This document shows positions 36,063 through 45,936 of a DNA stretch of 64,000 nucleotides, piece by piece. The DNA is from Chelydra serpentina (lineage: Eukaryota > Chordata > Testudines > Chelydridae), in contig JBAIAC010000059.1 of assembly GCA_037349315.1 (NCBI GenBank), positions 18,818,501 through 18,882,500 on the forward strand, given 5' to 3'. Under the pieces are notes generated by a model. That model saw only the letters and a program-made list of their open reading frames with translations. It did no database searches and was not told where the DNA came from. Each line of letters begins with the position of its first letter. Within the stretch, counting starts at the first letter, position 1. The position numbers and the translations under genes are program-made.

Positions 36063-38604
36063 AACCACACAAAGAAAAGGTAAATGGTTTTACTGCAATT
36101 TTTATTGAGACGTAAATAATATTTCAATGGTTTTGTTTTTAATTTATTGAAGCTGTTCATTCTGGCAATGATTTGCAGACATTGTGGGGCGGTACTTTCA
36201 GCTCTATTTTTACTGTCTATGGTATTTAAATCTGAAACACGAGTTTCTAAGCAATATCCGCGGCCTGTGACTCCTTCTGTAGCGCACGTCGGCGACACGG
36301 ACTCCCCATTCCCTGCGTGCAAAGCAAAAACGGGGCAGGAAAAATCTTTCATGCACTTTTTAAAAATGAAAAAAAAAAAAAATCTTCTTTCAACACAAAC
36401 TGAGCAGGAAAATTCTCTCCTGAAAGCTGCTGCTTTACCTTTTGGTTCCTATTTGATTCTCTCTTGTCTCCATCAAAGCCATAGAATCTTTCCCTCTCCC
36501 AGTTGTGGGACAGAAGGGCTGGGATGGGCCTATGGGAAAACCAGGGGGGAAGGGAGAGACTAGGGAAAAACCAAAGAGGATGGGATCAGGCAGGCCTGGG
36601 ATGTGGGGAATGAGGGAAGAGAGGAGGCTTTTCATTAAAGGGGCAGCAACCCATACTGGGTTGTATTGGAGAATTTGGGGGTCACTGGGTCCTTTTGGAG
36701 AAAAAATTACTCCCTAGATAATGCTTGAGGGGTTCTGTGGGGGGTGAACTCCCATCAGCAACTGCCTTGCCCACGTGCTCAGGGTGCTTCTGGGGAGAAG
36801 GTGGGGGCGATAGTGTCCAGGAGAAATAGGGAAGACTTCTCACCCTTGTGCATGGATGAGATTGTGATGAAAAGTCCTCAGGGCCCTGCATTCACCCTCC
36901 ACCCTCCCAGTGTTACTCCACATGGCTGTCCAGAGGGGCCGCATCCTGGAGGAAAACACAGGCCTCATCCTTAGGAACAAATGGAGTTATTTATTGGAGT
37001 ACCAGAATGAACCCCAGGGGATCCTGAGGACAGCGACAGGTTTCCCACTGTGAGACAGTTAGACAGTTACCTCTGAGTGCTTAGCATGAAATATTGCTCA
37101 GTACTCTAGCACCAGTTTGTGTGTGGGTGTGTGTGTGTAAGAGAGCATGATAAAGGGGCGTATCCAGCACTGGGGCTCTAGTGGGTGTGCAAGTGACATG
37201 GGGCAGAGGGAAAACAGTCCAAAGACACAGATGAAGCCAATGAAAGACCAAAACGAATGGGCACTTCGGGAAGGAAAAGAGTGAGAGGAAACGCCAGGAA
37301 ATGCATTGAAAGGCTAAGAACCAAACCCAATATTTGGGATATTAGTGTGAGGACATGCCCCTCCCTCCTTACCCCACCCCAGTCTCCTATCTCCAACACC
37401 CCCCTGCCTCCCCCCACAGCAGCATCCTCCCACACTCAGGTGTGTTGCTAAGAAGATTGGTTTCACTGCTTTTCTCTTCCTGGGTTTTTTCTTTTCCTGG
37501 GATTTTGCTTCTGAGAGTTTCTGTCAATTGACCTTTTCAGAGTGACTGAAGCGAATGATGGTTTGTTCTTACCCAGCAGAAGGCAGGATGCCAGCCTCCA
37601 AGGGAATCCCTGACATAAACCCATCTCCCTCTGGGAGTTCGGGTGGGTAAAGGGTGAGGATTTCCTAGGGAAGGCCTCCTGCGTGGGATTCTTCTCTTGA
37701 TTTATTTGTTTAGAGGTGGCGTAGGGCCCAGGTAGGACCTTTAAGCTAACACAGGTGTTGAGGAAGGGCCAGGTCTTGCTGTTGACTGAAGCCAAGGGTG
37801 CAAGAGGGAGCCCTCAAGCAGGCCAATGAGCAAACAGTGCAGAAAGCTTCCATAACTTAGCAAGCGCGGTCAAGAGAAAAATGACAAAGGGGCTTCTGTT
37901 CTGATTCTCAGACATGTTTGGCTGCTTCTCCCCTTTATGAAAGTCCCTGTTTTAAAGGGGAGCATAGCCCTCACCCCAAAAACTGTGTTTCTCCCACACA
38001 GTGGAATGCTTTTAGACCTTACTGCGGAGCCGCTGCTTGGCTTTATGAGCACAGATCTATCTCTGCTGCAAAGCACATTTTGCTCTCTGTAGCTGACTTT
38101 GCTTTCCTCCTTTTAGTATCGTGCTGGTTTCCAAGCCAATACCTCAGGGGTTTTTGTTCATGTGTGTGTTGTGGGTGATTTTAGATCCACCCAAGCTCAT
38201 TTTTTTTTCACCTTCCCTTCTTTTTCTTTTGTGTTTGTGTTTATTTTCAAATCAAACTACACAAGACAAAAATAATGATCTCAGGTTTAAAACTTAACCA
38301 CAGACCGAAGCCGTGAGGAACTGCAATAATGATAACGTTTTGGTGGCATCAGACTGTCACTTTCCTTATGATCATTGTCTGTCTCTGCTGATGTGCGCGT
38401 GTCCTAGGTGGATGGGAGAGGGGAATCTCCAAGGAGGCTTATGACTGGCATTAGGCGTCTTGATTTTTTTTTTTAAAGGGGTTACGTGAGAAGCATGGAA
38501 ACCTCAAATAATCCCTTCTGGTACCCCAAAATGTGCTGGAGTTGGTAGTGGGGCAGGGGAAAGTTGGGTGATTAAATGCATTTGATTTTCCTTGTTGAAG
38601 TGTT

Positions 38605-38610
38605 AATAAA
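38605..38610 (+). terminator. Probable DUSP8 poly(A) signal (AATAAA)
   Basis: AATAAA is followed within 15-30 bases by the T/G-rich 'gttttgatgatggttgg', a normal arrangement for cleavage. It is about 3.3 kb after the stop, a plausible UTR length. A more distal AATAAA lies at 43922. Confidence 0.6.
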
Positions 38611-38630
38611 ATACAAGTTTTGATGATGGT

Positions 38631-39050
38631 TGGATCCCTCTGCCTACCCCATCCCTCTTTTCCCTACAGCTGTTTTGCAAGGGGGGTAGATACTCATTTT
38701 AGCTCTCTCTTAAAAAACACAGCATCCATATTTCCAGTGACTACCTGAAACCAGCATCGGTGTTGCCGACTACTATGTTCTGGGAGGTAGGAGGAACCCT
38801 TCCCCTTTCTTTCTTGCATCCCTATCCAGCATAGAGATATGGTGTGTGAAGACAATGGGGAGGCGGCGATTCTAAGGGAACAGGTGTATTACATAGCATC
38901 CCAGCTACATCGGAAGGTTTGCAACAAAGAAAAGCTTTCAAAGGGCTTCTTGAGTTTTTCCCACTCAGCTTTTAACCATTGGGACCCCCACTAACCATTG
39001 GCTGCAATATGACCTGTCTAATGTTTTAACCCTTTTTAGGCTGCCAATCA

Positions 39051-39107
<57 letters not shown>

Positions 39108-39676
39108 TGCATTTTCAGTGAAATTTGAAAAATTCCAACCATCCCTAGAGCTGGTCACAAAGAAGAGAACAAATGTTTGTCTACATTTTTTCCCTTTTTA
39201 AATTTCAACAGATAAATTCAGAGATTCTCAGCCAAGCCAGGTCAATTGGCCGATCAGCCCCAGACAGCAAGAGGTTACACTGAAATATGCCAGCAGGACA
39301 GTATTTCCATGTTCACATCTTACCTGTGTTCCATAAGACTAGCACAGGATCATGCTCCACTAATGGAGAATCCCCATTTGTATCCTGATTGCCATCCACC
39401 TGACCTGCAAGCAGGGCTGTCATGTACAGCAGTGTCTCCATCGAGAACACAAGGCTTCTTAGACCATTTCCACAGTATCAATCAGCATTCCTAAAGGATA
39501 CTTGCCTTATGACAAGGGGGAAGAGCCATCCGGCTGCTTAGCGGCAGTAAATGACTCGCTCTTGTTCTGCAAGTCCCACAGGCATCTGTGTATGTAGGGT
39601 CTGCCCTTGATCTTCCCAGAGTTGGTGCACCAGAACTGGAGTTAGTACAGAGACCTCTTCAGCTGTGAATTTCATG
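38631..39676. other. Downstream flank with a TC microsatellite
   Basis: No gene recognised. An 82-codon open frame at 39246-39494 has no recognisable domain. Confidence 0.45.
39050..39105 (+). repeat. (TC)n microsatellite
   Basis: About 56 bases of TC repeat with a single interruption ('ctctatctc'). Confidence 0.95.
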
Positions 39677-39799
39677 TAGGGTGACCAGATGTCCCGATTT
39701 TATAGGGACAGTCCTGATTTTTGGGTCTTTTTCTTATATAGGCTCCTATTACCCCCCACCCCCGTCCCGATTTTTCACACTTGCTGTCTGGTCACCCTA
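39677..39799 (+). mobile_element. TAGGGTGACCAGAT MITE, copy 2
   Basis: Same ends and body as the copy at 16777. The flanks ATTTCATG and CGTTCATG match at 6 of 8 positions, consistent with an aged 8-bp TSD. Confidence 0.85.
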
Positions 39800-40440
39800 C
39801 GTTCATGATAGTTTCCCATCCATGACCCAGCTGTACTGCAGTGCAGAGGGAGGAGCTAATGAGGGTGCCTCCAGGCAACCCCTCACTCCTATTCACATAT
39901 TATTGGTTGAAGCTTGGGAGAAGTATGAGCCGCAGCAGTTGCGACAGCACCCCAAAGACACAATACAGAGGCTAGCAGAGATCCAGGGAGGGGACCGTAA
40001 GGGGTATTTCCTTTCCACCCCAACTGGCATTCCATAGCTGCCAGCACCAGCTCAGCCCAGAGTTGCTGTCTCCCATCTTTTAACCCTACAGTGTGAGAGG
40101 GAATTAAGAGTTCCCTTTGCCTGTTGCAGTGGGTCTTTACCACCACGGCTAGCATTGGTCCAGCCCCACCCATGGTACCTATAGTGGAGTTCTAAAGGCA
40201 CTGGCATTTTTACCACTATGACCTCAAGACTTGGATGGGCTTGGATGACACAGTGGTACACAGGATCCTGCTCTACGTTATTACCCCCCAGCACTAATAC
40301 CACTGTTAGAGCTGCAATGGTAGGAAAATTGGGGGTTAAAAATCTAGTGTAGACACAACCTAAACGACAGGCGTGACATGAGATGTGATGGAGCTCAACC
40401 CTAGTTCTGCATGAAATCACTGCAGAGTGTGCTGTGGGAC

Positions 40441-40562
40441 TAGGGTGACTAGACAGCAAGTGTGAAAAACTGGGATGGGGTGGGGGGTAATAGGAGCCTA
40501 TATAAGAAAAAGCCCCAAATATTGGGACCGTCCCTATAAAATCGGGACATCTGGTCACCCTA
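40441..40562 (-). mobile_element. TAGGGTGACCAGAT MITE, copy 3 (reverse)
   Basis: It is in the opposite orientation to copies 1 and 2: the G/C tract is now 'gggatggggtggggggtaa' on the + strand. An exact 8-bp TSD, TGTGGGAC, lies at 40433-40440 and 40563-40570. Confidence 0.9.
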
Positions 40563-40637
40563 TGTGGGACACATCTGGGCCATCCTCAGCCTGACACTGC
40601 AATCTCAACCCTTATAAATACAAACAACAAGTAGAGA

Positions 40638-40755
40638 CAAAGGGTCCTGTGGCACCTTATAGACTAACAGAGGTTATAAGGTCTATAAGGTGCCACAGGA
40701 CCCTTTGTCGCTTCTGCAGATCCAGACTAACACGGCTACCCCTCTGATACTTGAG
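40638..40755 (+). mobile_element. Retroposed fold-back element, short copy
   Basis: Flanked by the direct repeat AACAAGTAGAGA (40626-40637 and 40756-40767). Perfect 29-bp inverted arms at 40636-40664 and 40681-40709 ('tcctgtggcaccttatag' facing 'ctataaggtgccacagga') are separated by a 16-base loop. The right arm continues into the family tail 'cagactaacacggctacc'. A 12-bp TSD indicates target-primed (LINE-driven) insertion rather than hAT. Copies of the same family lie at 54743 and 60545. Confidence 0.75.
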
Positions 40756-40767
40756 AACAAGTAGAGA

Positions 40768-43700
40768 GGGTCAGTGAAGAAGAATGACATAAGCAGCTGC
40801 CTGCTCAGAAATAGCAGCAGGGCTCTGAACAGCTGCCATCTTGTGGCGTTTTAGAAAAACAGCTATTGTGCGTGTAAAAATGGGGGTCTCTTCTTGTTGT
40901 TTTTTTTGTCTATTCTCCCCCAAAGAACCCTAGACTGTCAGCAATGCCCTTCAGCAGCTCTGTGTCTGCACGCACTGAAGTGACACCGACTCTGCTGTCC
41001 ATTCTGCACCCAAGCCAAAGGTTTTAAGAGCCATGGGGCGTTTATAACCCTTCTCATCAGTGTTGTAAATACGCTTGCATTTGCCCTGCCCTTTCCGATG
41101 GTCCTTGTGAGAGGAGTTGGCAGCCCCCTCACTTGGAGCCTTTTAAAGCTAAAACACTAGAAACATGCCCTCTAAGGGAAGATTCCTGCACTAGCCTCGA
41201 GCGGTAGGACTGATCCAAAGCCATTGGACTCAATAGGAGTCTCCCCATTGTCTTCATTGGGCTTTGGATCAAGCCCTACATGGCTTAATAGAGCTTTTCT
41301 GTCTCTTGTATCAAGGTTAGTTACCTTGGAGGATTTTATCTGTTGCCTAATTGGTCCCCATCCCTTACCGCGGTCCTTTAGTGAACTCTGCCAGCCAAAA
41401 CCTCTGATCCACAGAGTCATTGGGCCTAATGTTGATCTCACTTGGGCCTGGTTCAGTGATGTATCACCCTTGCCTTTAGTGGATTTACTTCTGATTTACA
41501 GCAGTGTAAGTGAGATCAGACCCTGTCCCATTGATTTAAGTTGAAGCAGGATTGGCCTTAAGGAGAGTCAATGAGCCCCCTCGTTGGACAATTGGATGAA
41601 TTGATAAAGCATCTGATTGGTTCCCTGCTGCTTAGACCATCCAATCATTTTCTACATTAGCTGCATTGCTTGTAGTGCAGGTGTGAATTGGTAGATTTTC
41701 AGCCTTCTTAAGGGCAGTCAGTAAAGCTACCCAGATGACCCTCCTCTAGAATGCCCCTTATCTCCCAGCTCCTGAAGGAGAGCACGGCTGAGCTACACTC
41801 TGTCAGGCAGAACTGGTTAGCTCCTTGGCACCTTGCAGCATTCCCATTTCTTTTGTAGCTTCAGAGGTCTGGCAAGGAGTCGGCAACACTGAAGCCCAAA
41901 GGTATTTTCCTAGCTTGTGCTGTGTTCCCAACCTCTCCTCTTTCTGTGTTTGTTTCTTTTTCTGGCCATGCATCCGTGTCCTGTCTCTGTTATAGGAAGC
42001 CTATACCCAAAAGAAACCCCTTCTGCCTTCCCTCTTAAACTACCGATAATAAGCTATCAGTGTTGTAATTGCAATCTATGAATTATAGATTTAAGTATTT
42101 ATTAATTATTAATTATTATTATTATTACGATTATGTCATTTTTTCTTAATCTTTGTATGTTGCTCTTTGGTTCTCTGTTGTGAATAAGTGCAGACCCCCC
42201 CCAACCACCTCTCCATTCCTCAGCTGCCTCAACCCTGTTCCTGCCCCACCAGTCTGGGGCTGGTTGTGCTATACTGTTGCCAGGCCTAGCTCATTAGCTG
42301 TCCTGGAGAAGGCACACGCACTGGTAGGCCCGTGTGAGTGGATTTGAAAGGGTGAAACCTCCAGAGGTTCTGAAACCAACAAAGCCTAGGGCAATGCCTT
42401 TTTCTCTCCCCCACACCCACCCACACACCCGCCTTGGAGTCTACTCCAGTTTGTAGGGAGCAGGAATGGAGAATTCAAAGGCACAAGCTTAAAACTAAGG
42501 GAAAATTGACCAGGTTTCCAGGAAACAGTCCATGCACACATGCTCTCAGGGTCCCCCACGCTGGTGGCTGGATCCAGGAAATTCATCTTTACCAGGAATG
42601 GTTTAATGGCCTGCTGTTTTTGGCAGCATTCTCCCCGCCGCCCAAAGCCACTGCACCTTACTTTGGGGAGCAATCCTGGGCTTTCTTGGGTTCAGTTTCC
42701 CAGCCACCCGATGCTCTTTTGTTGTCCCAGGAGCAACACCTTCTGGGGAATGAGGATGTTCACTGTTAGGGCTGCCCAGAAGGGGCTTGGTGGAAGACCA
42801 GCCCATGGGCAAAGAGAGATCTGATCAGACTGGTCTCTAATACTGATAGGGATGCAAGAAGAGAGGGGGAATGGCCCCGTAAGTGCATGCATTGCTGGAA
42901 GAAATAACGATGGTTTTCCAGCATTAAGAATTCACAGGAAGCACGGTTAAGATTTCTGAGTAACCTCGGTGGCCAGAACCTGGCACTTGCTTCTTGTACC
43001 TGTAGTCTGGACTCATCCTGAAGCCTACAAGTACCCAGTCAACTGGGTGGGGAGATGAGCTGGGAGAAAGTATCAGTGCAATAGGAAGGGAATCCTCTCT
43101 GTGCCACAGTATCAAGTATTATCTCTTTAACTAGCCGGCCCAGTTAGAAGTCATTTTAAATCAAGGGGATTAATATTGCCCTTCCAAGAGCAGCCATGCA
43201 ATGGCCTATCGTCTCTAACATGAGTGTGGTTTATTAATTATTATGGATAGGAGTCGTCTTTTCCTTGTGCTGTGTTGAATTTATTTTGTCACTCAAAATC
43301 CATTCTAGAGGAGCAGAGAAATCCAGTTCAGGCTTTCTCCTCTTCTCAGGAGCCATATGTAGAATCCATTCCAGCTCTTCTAGAACTCCAGTTTGGGCTC
43401 CATTCTTCCTCTCTCAAGTGCATTTCCAGGCAGAGATGGCTAGGGGGTTAAATGTGGCTGGGCCCCTGGAGGATCACCTGCTCCTCAGACAATGCTGTGG
43501 ATTTGGGTCCTGATCATGTGAGGGGCTGAGCACTCTTAGCCCCCATTAATGTTGCTCAGGAGGTGTGCGATACCATACAGGAGAGCACCAGGCCTTTCAT
43601 TAGCAAACACACAGCACCTCTCAGCAGAGAGATTGGGTCCAGAATGGACAGGGGCATTTGGAATGCATTCTACGTCCTAGGTGGGGAGACAGTATCTTGC

Positions 43701-43921
43701 AACCAGCCCACTGTGTTCCATTCCCTTCTCAGTGAGTCACTGAAACCAAACGCATCTCCTGCCTGTTACACCAATGCTGAAGTCGGATGGCGCCTGGCAG
43801 GACCGAGAGACAAGCTCTGCCCTGCCCTGTCTTTATTTATTTATTACTGGAGGCTGTAAACAGCAGTGCTTTTTTACCCCCTTTCTTTTCCTTTCTTTTG
43901 TACTTTGGAACAATGTGTTGT
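40768..43921. other. Downstream flank, no gene recognised
   Basis: A palindromic fragment is near 41420-41560 ('cctggttcagtgatgtatc', 'gatttacagcagtgtaagtg'). An AT-rich TTA run lies near 42095-42130. The stretch before 43922 could be a distal 3' UTR but has no proof. Confidence 0.4.
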
Positions 43922-43927
43922 AATAAA
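43922..43927 (+). terminator. Possible distal poly(A) signal (AATAAA)
   Basis: 'gtaataaatgcc' is followed about 25 bases on by the strongly T/G-rich 'ctggtgttggctttgttc', a good cleavage context. It may serve a longer DUSP8 3' UTR or an unrecognised transcript. Confidence 0.35.
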
Positions 43928-44144
43928 TGCCCACATAGATGTTTTAACAGCTGGTGTTGGCTTTGTTCTTTGAGGGCGAGACCATCGTGCGGGGGGTGCC
44001 ATGGGATCCTCTCCTGAACAGTTGCTCTTGGGAGAGCGGGCTCAAAGTGTGGCTGTTGCGTGTGGAAATGGGTTTGGGTGGGATCCATTGGCACAGGTAA
44101 GCCCTGCTGGGAAGATCTGTCCACCTACGATCCACTGGCCGGAA

Positions 44145-44408
44145 GCTCAAGCTAGAGAAATTCAAACTTGAGATTGGGACATGTTTTTAACAGTGAGGGT
44201 GATTAGCCATTGGAACAACTTACCAGGGAATGTGGTTTATTCTCCATCACCTGACATCTTTAAATGAAGACTGGATGTCTTGCTCTAGCTCAGCCTCAAG
44301 TTAGGCTTCGATGCAGCAATTACTGAGTGAGGGTCTATGGCCTATGCTATGTAGGAGGTCAGACTAGATGATCATTCAGGTCCCTTCTGGCCTTAAAATG
44401 CATGATCT
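44145..44408 (+). repeat. CR1 LINE 3' UTR segment
   Basis: 'ttagccattggaacaactta', 'tctccatcacctgacatctt', 'gaggtcagactagatgatca' and 'ggtcccttctggccttaaaa' follow the sense order of the CR1 3' UTR. Confidence 0.8.
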
Positions 44409-44506
44409 GTGCACGCACATACACCGTTAACGCCCACCCACAGAATGTGAAAAGCTGGCCAGTGTCTGCTTCGGCCTTGACCCGCTGGGAGGCGGAGGGG
44501 TGGGGG

Positions 44507-44576
44507 TAGGGTGACCAGATGTCCCGGTTTTCTAGGGACAGTCCCGATTTTTGGGTCTTTTTCTTATATAGGCGCC

Positions 44577-44620
<44 letters not shown>

Positions 44621-44649
44621 TTTTTCACATTTGCTGTCTGCTCACCCTA
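44507..44649 (+). mobile_element. TAGGGTGACCAGAT MITE, copy 4, with AC expansion inside
   Basis: It begins TAGGGTGACCAGAT and ends CTGTCTGCTCACCCTA. An exact 8-bp TSD, GGTGGGGG, lies at 44499-44506 and 44650-44657. Where other copies have a C-rich tract there is an (AC)n run (about 44581-44619). The single-base change 'gctcaccc' in the right end is private to this copy. Confidence 0.9.
44581..44619 (+). repeat. (AC)n microsatellite inside MITE copy 4
   Basis: About 19 perfect AC/CA units where the family has C-rich sequence. Confidence 0.95.
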
Positions 44650-45758
44650 GGTGGGGGTGTTCCTGGTCATGATGGAGGCAGAACACCCTACACTCCAAAC
44701 GGCCACAGGAACACAGGAGGTCTAGTGTGGTATCTGTTTACATTTTTGTAATGCAACCCAACTATGCCCCATCCAAATGAGAGAGGGAGGAGTTGTTTAT
44801 CTAACAATGCCCTCTAACACTCCCAGCTTCCTCTTGATCTGGCGCTGCCTGTCCTGGTCATTGTGAGCATATATTAGTGAGTGTTTGCGAAGTAATTCAG
44901 TAATTGCTAAATATGATAGTTATTTCTTAGACACCCCCGTAGATCCAGCCAGGACTGACACAATCCTGAGCCAACCTGGAACTTATCCCTTCCCTAGCTG
45001 AATGCCTGTCCTCACTTCATTTCAAACCCTGTGATGTGTAGATCAGTGACCAGTTCTGAAGAACTTTATTAAACCGAAACAAAATCCCTCCATTCTCAGC
45101 AGCCTTACCATAGGGGAGAGCGCATGAGCAGGCACTGTATCAATCAGGCTCCATCAAATTAAAGCGCTAATTGACTTTAACACACTTGGTAACATCTGGA
45201 GCCACCACCCATTGCCAAGTGGTAACTGCAGCTTCAGCTAGATCTCGATGTCTTGTACAAATCAAACCTTGTCAAACAAGGAGAGCATTAATCCTGATGC
45301 AGTCCTCAGGCAGATTACCTGGACTGGCTACCACCTTTCTCAGTTAATCATTCTGGAGCAATAGTGGGATCCCCCGCCCTTGTCCTTTGCAACGACTGGA
45401 CCTAGGTAGGATACTTGTTCCATTGTCTGGGCAGTTAGAGGACAGACCTAGAGTGGCAGGGGATTTTTAACAACATAGCCAGCTCAGAAACAGCGAGCAA
45501 AACATTGCCCCGCTGCTTGGCTGACTCCATCAGTTATACCTTCAGAGGGGCCAGACACATTCTTTCTCCCATGCAGCAAAGTCCAGCCCATGGCCAAGGG
45601 AGGCGGGAGTTTATTTTAGGCAAGGGCAGGAGCTCTCTCTCTCACACGCACACATCTTTCCAAGCAAGGGAGCTCCAGAAAGCTCCTCCAGCGAGGAGCC
45701 CCCCACAAGTGCAGCGTGACTAAGAGCAGGTATGACTCGGGGAGCACAAAGGAAATGT
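44650..45758. other. Flank, no gene recognised
   Basis: Unique-looking DNA. I see neither exon nor a clear repeat. Confidence 0.4.
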
Positions 45759-45766
45759 GCTGCAAG

Positions 45767-45928
45767 CACTGTTCCCTCTAAACTGTGCGCGTGTGTGCGT
45801 GCACACGGCAAAACACCACACACACAAAAATTTGCACAGAAGAATTTTTTGCGCGCACGGCCTGTCAAAAATTTGCACAGAAGACATTTTTTCTGCACAC
45901 GGCCTGTCAAAAATTAGAGGGAACATTA
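45767..45928. mobile_element. hAT-type MITE with TGTTCCCTCTAA ends and internal tandem units
   Basis: Left end CACTGTTCCCTCTAA, right end TTAGAGGGAACATTA. The direct repeat GCTGCAAG at 45759-45766 and 45929-45936 is an 8-bp TSD. Inside, 'cggcctgtcaaaaatttg' plus 'cacagaag' occurs twice and starts a third time, spaced about 42 bases, so a subunit was duplicated in tandem. It is non-coding; open frames across it are incidental. Confidence 0.82.
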
Positions 45929-45936
45929 GCTGCAAG

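Larger units (their letters stand above)
35329..38630 (+). other. DUSP8 3' untranslated region
   Basis: It follows the stop codon directly and runs to the poly(A) signal at 38605. It holds no recognised interspersed repeats. An AT-rich block at 36028-36230 (a TATATA run, 'ttgtttttaatttattgaag', 'gtatttaaatctg') looks like a regulatory UTR segment. TG-rich DNA lies near 37115. The 3' end is inferred and not seen in a transcript. Confidence 0.65.

Noticed and set aside
40430..40570. CRISPR-like spaced repeats
   Set aside because: Repeated segments are MITE copies in a vertebrate genome; there is no regular repeat-spacer array anywhere.
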